Position numbers and translations under genes: made by a program
Part shown: piece after piece, positions 7,094 through 14,637 of the stretch
How positions within the stretch are numbered: position 1 is the stretch's first letter
Layout of the letters: each line of letters opens with the position of its first letter
The notes under the pieces: model-generated
What the model saw: the letters and a program-made list of their open reading frames with translations, nothing else
Databases searched by the model: none
What the model was told of the DNA's origin: nothing
DNA from: JADMIH01 sp036399775
GTDB taxonomy: Bacteria > Chloroflexota > Chloroflexia > QHBQ01 > JADMIH01
Reading direction: 5' to 3'
Assembly (NCBI GenBank): GCA_036399775.1
Contig: DASWMJ010000028.1
Coordinates: 29,842 to 93,841 of the forward strand
DNA: 64,000 nucleotides

Positions 7094-8356
7094 CTAGACT
7101 ACCACTATCTCCCGCGACGAAATAGTGAGCGATTCCAGGCCCGTCTCGGTAAGCAAGTAAGTATCCTCTATCCCTATCGCGCCTCTGCTCGTATAAAGCA
7201 GCTTCGGCTCTATCGCCAGCACCATGCCCGCCTCAAGCGGGGCGGTGGTGCCGCGTTGCAGGGGAGGCCACTCGTCCAATTCAAGCCCCACCGCATGCCC
7301 CACGAAGGGCACCTTCTGGCCGGGCGACTCCTCTTCGGGCGGCCCCATGAAGTTGTCGCCGTAGCCGAGCGACTGGGCGCGCCGCAGGGCCATATCATAT
7401 ACGTCGCCGCTCGTCACGCCGGGCCGCACCTCGCACTCAAGGTGTCGCTCAACGTCGAGCATGGCGGCGTAGGCGTCCTCCCAGAAGCCGGAGAGCGGGC
7501 CGATGGAGAGCATGCGAGTCTGGTCGGCGATGTAGCCTCCCCACTCGCCCGAATAGTCCAGGAAGACAGGCTCGCCACGCCGGATGGGTGTGCGCCCCGC
7601 GCCGTAGGGTGCCCAGGGTCCGGGGCCGTAGCCTCCCGTGGGCGAGTTCATAAAGGAGGGTAGAGCGCCCGCCGCACCCGCCAGGAGGTGGCCCATGTGC
7701 ATCTCCTGGCCGAACGCTCGCATGCGCGTAGCCCCGCTGTGCCCCGCAGCCCTCGCCGCCGCCTCGACCAGCACGGCAAGCTCTATCTCCGCCATGCCTT
7801 CCCGCAGGTTGGCGATTGCCGCCTGGAAGCCCGCTTCCGCCACGCTCGCCGCGCGCCTTATCTGCTCCACTTCGTAGTCGCTCTTTATCATGCGTACCCT
7901 GCGGAAGAGCATGCTGGCGTCAACCAGTTCCGCGCCCAGGCCATCGAGCGCCTTCTGGTATGCCTGGAAGATGGTAACGGGCAGAGTATCAAGCTCGAAT
8001 CCGATGCGTCCAGGCCGCCCTCCTCCCGCCGCCTCTATCAGCCCCGGCAATTCCCTCAGCGATTTGACGGCTACCACTTGCTCCTCCGCCAGTTGCGACA
8101 CCATGCGCGCCCGCCCATGATGCTTGCGAACCATCAGCACCGGCTTCCCCTCAACAGGCAGGTAGACCTGCGCCTGCTGTATCACCCCCGACAGGTAAAA
8201 GACATCCGCGTTCTGCGTCGCCATCACGCCATCCACGCCCGTATCGCGCATCAACGCTTGCAAGCGAACGGCGCGCGCCTCCAACTCCTCGCGTGGAGTT
8301 ATCTGCACGGGCACTTCAAAACTATCCACTTCCACGTCAGTCCACATGGCGCACAT
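7094..8356 (-). CDS. M24 family metallopeptidase (Xaa-Pro aminopeptidase/prolidase type)
   Basis: The protein (420 residues) has the two-domain layout of creatinase/aminopeptidase P enzymes: an N-terminal substrate-side domain (about 20-155) and a C-terminal pita-bread fold. All five expected metal ligands are visible: D267 and D278 (in F-L-D-Y and A-D-Q-T-R), H354 (V-G-H-A-V-G), E383 (A-I-E-P) and E397 (G-I-E-D-T). It therefore should be an active dimetal peptidase that removes N-terminal residues before proline, probably cytoplasmic as there is no signal sequence. The start could be ATG at 8356 or 8347. It sits directly upstream of and coupled to the giant membrane-protein gene. A family 1 palindrome and a 7-base tandem repeat lie upstream. 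Confidence 0.92.
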   Translation of the reverse strand: MCAMWTDVEVDSFEVPVQITPREELEARAVRLQALMRDTGVDGVMATQNADVFYLSGVIQQAQVYLPVEGKPVLMVRKHHGRARMVSQLAEEQVVAVKSLRELPGLIEAAGGGRPGRIGFELDTLPVTIFQAYQKALDGLGAELVDASMLFRRVRMIKSDYEVEQIRRAASVAEAGFQAAIANLREGMAEIELAVLVEAAARAAGHSGATRMRAFGQEMHMGHLLAGAAGALPSFMNSPTGGYGPGPWAPYGAGRTPIRRGEPVFLDYSGEWGGYIADQTRMLSIGPLSGFWEDAYAAMLDVERHLECEVRPGVTSGDVYDMALRRAQSLGYGDNFMGPPEEESPGQKVPFVGHAVGLELDEWPPLQRGTTAPLEAGMVLAIEPKLLYTSRGAIGIEDTYLLTETGLESLTISSREIVVV

Positions 8357-8399
8357 ACATGGGGTCCATCATACAGTATCCTTCAGAGTATAGCATAAC

Positions 8400-8425
8400 G
8401 TATTGCGTATTGCGTATTGCGTATT
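8400..8425. repeat. Short 7-base tandem repeat (GTATTGC)n
   Basis: Nearly four head-to-tail copies of GTATTGC abut the left arm of the family 1 palindrome, in the 350-base gap upstream of the divergently oriented peptidase and mannosyltransferase genes. It may be a slippage array seeded next to the palindrome. Confidence 0.7.
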
Positions 8426-8546
8426 GTCATTCTGAGCGAAGCGAAGAATCTCGCTCCTCGCGTACCAGGCTGAGTGACGCAAAGCGAAAGAACGAGGGTA
8501 AGATAATGCGCGAGGGACGAGATTCTTCGCTGCGCTCAGAATGACA
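8425..8546. repeat. Dispersed palindromic element, family 1 (copy b)
   Basis: Inverted arms at 8425-8453 and 8518-8546 match copy a with a single difference between the arms (AAGCG versus CAGCG). The 64-base centre differs from that of copy a apart from the C-C-T-C-G-C borders. It lies in the intergenic region between divergent genes starting at 8356 and 8707; the rest of that 350-base gap shows no gene. Confidence 0.9.
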
Positions 8547-8706
8547 TAGATGCTGGGGTGCCTATCCCTTAGCATCCCGACTTTGCGTCAGCCAAACCAG
8601 TCGGGGTTTGTCCTCTGTTCTACCTGCATCACATATCTCGGCCCGAACTTTGCTTCTATCCTGCTGAAACATACTGGGGACCTGATCTGCTCCCATTTGA
8701 GGTTGT

Positions 8707-10581
8707 ATGGCTTACCGTCCTGAGCTTCGCATTCACGCCTACCCAGGCTACGGGTTGAGGCACGCGCAATTCACTCCTTATGAGCCTGCGAATCCTACGC
8801 CCGGGCAGGGTGCGGTCTTGCCTGCTTATGCTGGGGCGGGCGAGGTTGCGCCACGCTGGGGATTGCGCGTGCTTCTCATCTGCGGAAGCCTACTGCTAGC
8901 CGGGTATTTCGCGCTGCTGCCGTTGATGCAGTCGGCCACGCTTGCCGAGAACCCCACCCTCATACCGGATCGCTTTCCCCTTGTTTTCAACTGGCTCAGG
9001 AGCCTCTTTCCTCCTGATTGGTTGGGTGCGGACAGGGGTTCGCCCCTGGGACAGATGAACGTCCGGCTTTACCTGTTGATTATCGCGTGCCTGTTCCTCG
9101 TCTATATTGTAACGCTGCGGCTGCTGTTCAGGCCGGGCGCTTTCGTAGCGACGCAGGGGAGCAAGGCGTTCAAATGGATATTCTTCTTCACTGTCGCCAT
9201 GCTCTTCGTTTTGCTCTTCGTGGCGGGTAATTTCTCCGACGACGTGTTCAGCTACATCTGGTACGGGCGCATACCCGCGTTAGAGGGAGGCAACCCTTAC
9301 ATAAACACGCCCGTCCAGTACGCAGGCGCAGACGCTACAGGCTGGTTGCAGTACGTCTTTTTCACCGACCTGGTGAGCGTTTACGGGCCGGTGTGGCAGT
9401 TGTTGGCGATGGGGATAGCAAAGCTGGCTCATGCCATATCGGGCAACGACATCTTTTACCACCTGATGGGTCACAGGCTGCTTGCCGATATGGCGCATCT
9501 CGTCAATGTGGCGCTGCTGTGGAAAGTGGCCGGGCTGGTAATTGCGCGGTACTGGCGGGGGCATGAGGCGCGAGAGCGGGGGGCGGCGCGTAGCGTGGGA
9601 GGAGTCCCCGTGCGGGCTTCGCAAGCTGATTGGCGTATGGGGGCGCAGATAGCGGCCACAGTAACCCTGGCGTGGAACCCGCTCGTGTTGATCGAGTTCG
9701 GATTGAGCGCGCATAACGACGGGCTGCTCCTGACGGGATTGCTGGCGGCGATATGGCTGCACATAGCTGGGAAGTGGCGGCTGGCCGCGCTGGCGCTCGC
9801 GCTGATTAGCCTGGTCAAGATCACTGCTCTGCTTTTCTTCCCTGCTTACGTGGCATTCCTCTTCTGGCAGGCGTGGAGCCAGGGGCGAGGGTCGAGGGGC
9901 GAGGGGCGAGGAGTTAGCGATGTAGTGCGTGACGTGGGGCGTGGGGTTTGGCGGGCGGGACAGGCCGGGGCCATCCTAATTGCCTCGTGGGTGGTGGCTT
10001 ACATACCGTTCTGGGCGGATGGGCAGGCGCTACGCGCTATACTGGTGAACCCTGCCGCGAACTACTACCTGCACTCGGTCGGGCAGATCATCAGGTACAG
10101 GCTGCCGGAAGGTCTCAGTAAGATGGCGGCAGAACGTGGGTGGCAGCCGCCCGAAGCCTGGACCTCAGACGCGATAGGCATGAGCATAGACGGGCTTACG
10201 AGGTGGTCGCTGCTGGGGATTACGGGGCTGATCGTACTGGCGATGATGTGGCGGGCGCGCACCTTCCCGCGCCTTTTGACCGGGTGGGGGTGGTCGGTGT
10301 TCGCTTACCTGACGATCGGCTCGGCGTGGGCGTGGCCCTGGTACGTGTCGTGGCTTATTGTGCCCATCGCCTTGAAGGGGCCGGGGCGGCTCTTCAACGC
10401 GTGCATCCTCCTCTGCCTGACGAGCATGACCCTCTACAGCATGTTTCCCTTCATGGCCCCCCCGTATGAGTACCTGCCTGGGTGGACCGGGGCGGTTATC
10501 ATGGTGCCGCCTTTGCTCTACGTGGCTGTGTCGGGGTTGGTTGAGTTAGCGATGAAGAGGCTGGGGGCAAAGAGAAGTTAA
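8707..10581 (+). CDS. MptB-like polyprenol-phosphate-dependent mannosyltransferase, GT-C/GT87 type
   Basis: The 624-residue membrane enzyme carries D178-D179-V-F-S-Y-I-W-Y-G-R with G-G-N-P-Y shortly after, then Y-G-P-V-W (226-230) and W-N-P-L-V-L-I-E-F with A-H-N-D-G (323-339). These are the hallmark segments of the MptA/MptB and DUF2029 group, alpha-mannosyltransferases that take mannose from polyprenyl-phosphate outside the membrane to build mannans or lipoarabinomannan-like glycolipids. About a dozen TM helices are visible. Residues 391-417 (S-Q-G-R-G-S-R-G-E-G-R-G and following) are a low-complexity insertion made of a GAGGGGC-type repeat, in frame and in a predicted loop. The gene stands alone on the plus strand. 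The acceptor is unknown. Confidence 0.8.
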   Translation: MAYRPELRIHAYPGYGLRHAQFTPYEPANPTPGQGAVLPAYAGAGEVAPRWGLRVLLICGSLLLAGYFALLPLMQSATLAENPTLIPDRFPLVFNWLRSLFPPDWLGADRGSPLGQMNVRLYLLIIACLFLVYIVTLRLLFRPGAFVATQGSKAFKWIFFFTVAMLFVLLFVAGNFSDDVFSYIWYGRIPALEGGNPYINTPVQYAGADATGWLQYVFFTDLVSVYGPVWQLLAMGIAKLAHAISGNDIFYHLMGHRLLADMAHLVNVALLWKVAGLVIARYWRGHEARERGAARSVGGVPVRASQADWRMGAQIAATVTLAWNPLVLIEFGLSAHNDGLLLTGLLAAIWLHIAGKWRLAALALALISLVKITALLFFPAYVAFLFWQAWSQGRGSRGEGRGVSDVVRDVGRGVWRAGQAGAILIASWVVAYIPFWADGQALRAILVNPAANYYLHSVGQIIRYRLPEGLSKMAAERGWQPPEAWTSDAIGMSIDGLTRWSLLGITGLIVLAMMWRARTFPRLLTGWGWSVFAYLTIGSAWAWPWYVSWLIVPIALKGPGRLFNACILLCLTSMTLYSMFPFMAPPYEYLPGWTGAVIMVPPLLYVAVSGLVELAMKRLGAKRS

Positions 10582-10588
10582 AAGAAAT

Positions 10589-10608
10589 GAGGCCTCTTTC
10601 GAGGCCTC
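10589..10608 (+). terminator. Hairpin after the mannosyltransferase gene
   Basis: An 8-bp GAGGCCTC stem (10589-10596 and 10601-10608) with a TTTC loop begins eight bases after the stop. There is no T tract, so it may act as a processing or weak termination hairpin. The remainder of the 408-base gap to 10990 has no gene; it holds one arm of a family 3 repeat and a 12-bp inverted repeat. Confidence 0.4.
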
Positions 10609-10854
10609 GAACCAGGAGGAGCAGGGTTTTGCGACTTTCACTTAGTTCTTCTGCCCTTATCTTAGCTGATGTGCGTGCCCCTGTAAATGGGCCGAAAGTC
10701 CTAAAATCGTCGCGCCTGTGGTACCAGATACCAGGCAGGACTAAGTTCCTGGTGTAGCTGGAGTCCCGGGCCATTTGTAGGCCGATGTCGAATGTTGCCG
10801 CGTTGCCGTCTGCCTCTTTGACCGGGCTTACCTGCTGCCCCGGACAAGGGCGAA

Positions 10855-10872
10855 TATGCGGGTCGCCCCTAC
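10855..10872. repeat. Single arm of a family 3 palindrome
   Basis: TGCGGGTCGCCCCTACCG matches the right arm of the GGGGCGACCC-type palindromes at 4265-4352 and 15804-15870, but no left arm is nearby. It is probably a decayed or half element. Confidence 0.6.
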
Positions 10873-10921
10873 CGGAAACATTCCTTTATCCCTAATCTGG
10901 ACCTTTACTCGCCACTACCTG

Positions 10922-10952
10922 ACTAACTTTGCATCACGTCTGCAAAGTTAGT
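10922..10952. promoter_or_regulatory. Perfect 12-bp inverted repeat next to the XRE regulator gene
   Basis: ACTAACTTTGCA (10922-10933) and its exact complement (10941-10952) are separated by seven bases in an AT-rich stretch, with further symmetry outside (CTGAC and GTCAG). It lies 37 bases past the stop of the XRE regulator gene. The shape suits either a protein-binding site or a terminator without a T tract. Function is inference. Confidence 0.45.
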
Positions 10953-10989
10953 TTACCGTCAGATCATTAGGATTATCGGGGAGGATTAT

Positions 10990-11424
10990 TTAAGTTTCGG
11001 TGAAAGGGAGAGGGTCAGGCTCGGCGGCTGATTCGCTGTTACCTTCAACTTGCTGGGGGTCTATAGAAGTGCCGGGGCCGGAGGGAGGTTGCAGGCCCTG
11101 GACTATGCTCTCTATAGCTTGCAGCAGCCTGGGGTCGTTTATGCCGTATTTGTGGCGAAGGTAGACCTTGATGTCGGGGAGATCATGCGCGCCCTCCGGG
11201 TTGTCGAGGAAGCCTGCGGCCTGTAGAAGATCGTCCAGGGTGGTGCCGAGGGCGTGGGCGAGGGACCTCAGCTTGTCTCGCGAGGGCAGGGCTATGTCGC
11301 CCATTTCGAGGCGAGAGATGTAGGAGCGACTGAGGCCACTTGCCCTACTGAGGTCCTGCTGGGTGAACCCCATGACGTGGCGTAACTCCTTGATGCGCTG
11401 GGCGAGAGGTGCGTATCTACCCAT
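10990..11424 (-). CDS. XRE family helix-turn-helix transcriptional regulator
   Basis: Residues about 7-62 form a Cro/C1-type helix-turn-helix: R-I-K-E-L-R, then F-T-Q-Q-D-L-S-R-A-S-G-L-S-R-S-Y-I-S-R-L-E-type helices 2 and 3, and a final L-A-x-A-L-G-T-T-L-D-D-L-L. The remaining 80 residues are polar with a helical segment and a proline/serine-rich end, and hold no recognised ligand domain. It should bind DNA as a dimer. Target genes are unknown; neighbouring inverted repeats at 10922-10952 and 11499-11622 are candidates only by proximity. The 144-residue length is normal for this class. Confidence 0.9.
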   Translation of the reverse strand: MGRYAPLAQRIKELRHVMGFTQQDLSRASGLSRSYISRLEMGDIALPSRDKLRSLAHALGTTLDDLLQAAGFLDNPEGAHDLPDIKVYLRHKYGINDPRLLQAIESIVQGLQPPSGPGTSIDPQQVEGNSESAAEPDPLPFTET

Positions 11425-11498
11425 ACTAAAATATAGACGATTGCCCGCACCAGGCGCAAGGAAGATTACTCTCTACCACAGTCCTTATTCTCCCCGAC

Positions 11499-11622
11499 CA
11501 TGCCCGGCGACTGAAGTCGCGGGCAACGATTACAAAGTCGCTCTTCAGCGACTGTCTAAGGGAGAATAGTCCGCGTAGGCGGACTTTGTGTTAGTTGCCC
11601 GCGACTTCAGTCGCCGGGCATG
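11499..11622. repeat. Dispersed palindromic element, family 2 (copy a)
   Basis: Perfect 29-bp inverted arms (11499-11527 and 11594-11622; core GCCCGGCGACTGAAGTCGCG) surround two smaller hairpins, one AAAGTCGCT...AGCGACT and one GTCCGCGTAGGCGGAC. In the other copies these inner hairpins occur in the opposite order. Four copies are in the window (11499, 45035, 53735, 60462), all intergenic and without coding capacity. Here it separates the XRE gene and the nitroreductase gene. Confidence 0.9.
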
Positions 11623-11628
11623 GCTAGC

Positions 11629-12036
11629 TCACTCTAATCGTTCCAACGCGATGACGGGTATCTTGCGGGTAGTCTTCGTCTGGTAGTCTGCGAACTGGGG
11701 GAACTCCTCGCCCTGCTTCTGGTAGAGCCGGTCCCGCTCCTCGCCCGTCAAAACCGTCGCTCTGGCCTTGTACTTCTCCGTACCGAGTTCGACCGTCACC
11801 TCTGGATTGGCTAACAGGTTATGGTACCAGTCCGGGTGGGTGGGCGCGCCCCCCTTGGAGGCGAATACGAGCACGCGGTCCCCGTCCGTGTTGTACATGA
11901 GGGGATTGGTGCGTTGCTTGCCGGATTTAGCGCCTGTGGTAGTCAGCAGTAGCACGGGCTTGCCTTTGAATATTCCACCGATCTTCCCGCCGTTGGCACG
12001 AAATTCGTCTATATTGGCCTGGTTCCAATCGGACAT
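11629..12036 (-). CDS. Deazaflavin (F420)-dependent nitroreductase family protein
   Basis: The 135-residue protein matches the small split-barrel family of Ddn and related F420H2-dependent oxidoreductases: L-L-L-T-T-T-G-A-K-S-G-K-x-R-x-x-P-L, then V-F-A-S-K-G-G-A-P-x-H-P-x-W-Y-H-N-L-x-A-N-P, which is diagnostic. Such enzymes reduce nitroimidazoles, quinones or unsaturated substrates using the deazaflavin cofactor F420. A GAGGAGA ribosome-binding site precedes the ATG. The gene is single, and its presence implies that the host makes F420. Physiological substrate unknown. Confidence 0.93.
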   Translation of the reverse strand: MSDWNQANIDEFRANGGKIGGIFKGKPVLLLTTTGAKSGKQRTNPLMYNTDGDRVLVFASKGGAPTHPDWYHNLLANPEVTVELGTEKYKARATVLTGEERDRLYQKQGEEFPQFADYQTKTTRKIPVIALERLE

Positions 12037-12314
12037 AGTATTCTCCTCTATTTACTATATGGTGAATGTGATATACATGGAACAGACGGCAAGAAACATA
12101 CCAAAGTAGGACTACTATGCCCCCAGGCGACAATCGTTCTATGGGCGTGTAGTACCTTTTTCCCGTTCCACCTGGAGGGTGGGCGTGCTACTATGTAAGC
12201 AGGAGCATATGCTTTTTCGAGCGTGTTGCGTGCTGGGCGTTGTGGCGAGCCGTCTAATAGTACGGAAGTGTGCGGCGAAAGTCACGGTTAGCAGGCACGC
12301 GGTACACAATTGCT

Positions 12315-13667
12315 ATGGAAAACAACGAGAAAGAAGATTTCGATTTACAGGGTAGGATAGGCTGCTTCAGCCTTTCCGACCTTTTGCAAACCCTGTCGTT
12401 TACCCAGAAGACGGGCACTCTGACCCTTATACAGGGTTGGAATACCCGTACCGTGTGCTACGAGCAGGGGCGCATCACCTATATCGCGGCTGCCACCCGC
12501 CTGCCAAACGTGGTCGAGCTGCTCCTACAGACCGGCAAGCTGACGGTGGGCGAGCTTGAGCGGCACTTCGGGCCGAACTGGAAGAAATCCCTGGGTGTGC
12601 CCGACCCCGATCACTTGCAGCCCGACTCGCAGGGAGTGGGCGCGGCAAGCGCCTCTCACAATGGCAACGGCAACGGCTCAGGGCGGCTGGGGCGCGGCTC
12701 TACGACGGGCGACTTGATGAAGGCCAGGGCTACCGACCCTAATCTTGGGGAATACGGCGGGATAGAAGTGTTCGAGCCGCCAGGGTACAGCAACGGCAAC
12801 CAACCCGCTCAGCGCAACGCGCCCGACCCCTCGGTGATACTCTTGAAGCATAAGCTGGTGACGCACGAAGAGCTTGCATGGTGCGAAGAGCAGATGATGG
12901 AGAGCACCATTTACACGCTTTTCCTGTGGCGCAACTGCCGCTTTACTTTCCAGGGTGAACTGCTGGTGAAGGCGGACGGCATACCCGTGTCGGTCAGCGC
13001 AGAGAAGCTGATTATTGAGGGCACGCGCCGAGTGGACGAGTGGATACGCATATCGCCCGTGATACCTTCCGTGCTGATGGCGTTCAGGCGGCTGCCCAGG
13101 CCGGTTACGGGGCCTCTGTCGGACGAGGCGCGTGAGGTGCTGGTGCTGGTGGACGGGGTGAGCGACGTTTCGACCATTGCCCGCAAGAGGTCGCGCACGC
13201 AGTTCGATACGGCCAAGCTGCTGTACGGGTTGACGAAGCTGGGGTTGGTGCAACCTGTTCCGCCCGACAAGCCCCGCGTCATCGAGCTTTTCCGCTACAC
13301 GGTGGAAGCCATTTATATCAAGCTGGTGATGTATGGGTACTCGCGCAAGGCGATGGAGTTTGAGTACGAGTTGAACCGCTTCGCCAGGGAGAACAACCTG
13401 AAGGTACGCATGCACGTGGGCAAGGTGAGGCTGACCGACATTGACCTGCCGATGGACCCGACCGCGCTGCTCGATCTCTACAAGCTCTTCGTAGCTATCG
13501 AGAACAACAAGTTTACCAAGCTCTTCCCCCCCGACATACGCAAAGGTCTCACCGAGGCGCTCTACCAGCACATGGACCCGTCGAGCCGCGCGCTGATGCG
13601 TATGTACGAGTTCCACGCGATGGAGGGACTGCTAAATATGCCGCCGCCTACCGAGGTAGACGCTTAG
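12315..13667 (+). CDS. DUF4388 (PATAN-type) domain protein
   Basis: I place the start at ATG 12315 (M-E-N-N-E-K); an upstream in-frame GTG at 12270 lacks support. Residues about 8-100 form a DUF4388 domain: F-x-L-x-D-L-L-Q-T-L, K-T-G-T-L-T-L, then an E-Q-G-R-I-x-Y-A-like strand. A G/S/N-rich linker (about 120-150) leads to a second related region (V-I-L-L-K-H-K-L-V-T-x-E-E-L) with the phrase L-W-R-N-C-R-F-T-F and a helical winged-helix-like part with V-L-V-L-V-D-G-V-S-D-V-S-T-I-A. In bacteria, DUF4388 proteins are linked with gliding, signalling and two-component systems, often near GTPases. None is adjacent here. Cytoplasmic, 450 residues. Confidence 0.8.
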   Translation: MENNEKEDFDLQGRIGCFSLSDLLQTLSFTQKTGTLTLIQGWNTRTVCYEQGRITYIAAATRLPNVVELLLQTGKLTVGELERHFGPNWKKSLGVPDPDHLQPDSQGVGAASASHNGNGNGSGRLGRGSTTGDLMKARATDPNLGEYGGIEVFEPPGYSNGNQPAQRNAPDPSVILLKHKLVTHEELAWCEEQMMESTIYTLFLWRNCRFTFQGELLVKADGIPVSVSAEKLIIEGTRRVDEWIRISPVIPSVLMAFRRLPRPVTGPLSDEAREVLVLVDGVSDVSTIARKRSRTQFDTAKLLYGLTKLGLVQPVPPDKPRVIELFRYTVEAIYIKLVMYGYSRKAMEFEYELNRFARENNLKVRMHVGKVRLTDIDLPMDPTALLDLYKLFVAIENNKFTKLFPPDIRKGLTEALYQHMDPSSRALMRMYEFHAMEGLLNMPPPTEVDA

Positions 13668-13691
13668 GAGTAGGCTAAGGATGAGTCGTAA

Positions 13692-13728
13692 AAGGGCCGG
13701 GGCGTTGTGCTCCGGCCCTTCTTGTTTT
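13692..13728 (+). terminator. Rho-independent terminator of the DUF4388 gene
   Basis: A 9-bp stem AAGGGCCGG/CCGGCCCTT (13692-13700 and 13712-13720) with an 11-base loop is followed by CTTGTTTT. It begins 25 bases after the stop codon at 13667, the expected position. Confidence 0.85.
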
Positions 13729-13887
13729 GGGGTGACCGATGTGGGGTGGCGAAGCTGGCTCTGGGTGGGGGAGCGCCTATGGCCCACGCTGATGTTACCA
13801 GTTGCACGGTACGCATCTTGCATGGCGACGCTGCGTCCCGAAGTAAAGTAGGACGTCTTCACACCCAACAAGCAGAAGGAGAGAATT

Positions 13888-14493
13888 ATGCTCAGGATGC
13901 TCACCGGCGTGGCAACTCTATTATTGGCTATGTTCCTGGCAGCGCCGAACCTGGCAAGGGCGCAGACCGCAGACCCGGCATCCCTGGTGGCGGGCCTCAC
14001 TGCCGCCTTGAACTCCTATGAGGAGACTGATATCGCCATGTTCCTTACAGAGGATGCCGTCCTTAGCTACACCGCCCAGGCGACCAACATCGGCGGGGCG
14101 AGTTACGAAGGGAGAGACTCTATCCTGTCTCTCGTGCCCCAACTCCGCCGAGAGGCAGTACGCTACGAAGTAATGGGCACCCCTCAGTCGTCGGGGAATA
14201 TGGTCACATGGGTCTGGAGAGAAACGTCGGATACGTTAGCCGCCAACAGTTATGATTTCCTAGAGTACAACGCCGAGGGCACAGTGGTTGGGGACAGGTT
14301 GCAATCTATAACGCTGACGTTTACCGACGACTCGGTAGCCAAGCTCCAGAGGGCAGTCTCCGGCCCAGGACCTATTGGCATGCCACGAACCGGCGAAGGG
14401 AGCGCCCCCGGCTATGGCTGGCTGCTCGCGCTGGGTGCGCTGCTCGCGCTGAACGGCATCGGCATGCACCGGCATAGCAGGCGAACCCCATAA
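13888..14493 (+). CDS. Secreted NTF2/SnoaL-like protein with an MPRTG sortase-like tail
   Basis: A signal peptide (M-L-R-M-L, hydrophobic core, cleavage near A-R-A-Q at 23-26) leads to a domain of about 125 residues. Its pattern (A-A-L-N-S-Y-E-x-x-D-I, F-L-T-E-D-A-V, G-R-D-S-I) is typical of SnoaL/NTF2-like folds, which serve as small-molecule pockets or enzymes. The C-terminus has M165-P-R-T-G169, a hydrophobic helix (about 177-193) and basic R-H-S-R-R. That order (LPxTG-like motif, TM, positive tail) is a cell-wall or surface-anchoring sortase signal. An AAGGAG ribosome-binding site precedes the ATG. No sortase gene is in the window. The catalytic role of the domain is unknown. Confidence 0.75.
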   Translation: MLRMLTGVATLLLAMFLAAPNLARAQTADPASLVAGLTAALNSYEETDIAMFLTEDAVLSYTAQATNIGGASYEGRDSILSLVPQLRREAVRYEVMGTPQSSGNMVTWVWRETSDTLAANSYDFLEYNAEGTVVGDRLQSITLTFTDDSVAKLQRAVSGPGPIGMPRTGEGSAPGYGWLLALGALLALNGIGMHRHSRRTP

Positions 14494-14637
14494 GTTGCAG
14501 TGTAACTAACTTGACATAACTACGTAAGCGGGACTTGCCGACCTTCTGCGCATTGACCAGTCGTGGTGTGCTCTATTCATGGATGGGAATTCCGTCCCCG
14601 GATTGCATGGCGGCGTAACTCTGATCTCATTACAACA

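Noticed and set aside
8400..8546. Short tandem and inverted repeats considered as a CRISPR array
   Set aside because: There are no evenly spaced direct repeats with unique spacers and no cas genes; the structure is one palindrome plus a 7-base slippage array.
10499..10774. A 91-residue minus-strand frame after the mannosyltransferase
   Set aside because: It overlaps the end of the plus-strand gene and a hairpin and shows no family features or ribosome-binding site.
12678..13616. A 312-residue open frame opposite the DUF4388 gene
   Set aside because: It is antisense to a gene with clear domain structure and terminator, and its composition (many H, Q, R) is that of a reversed codon shadow.
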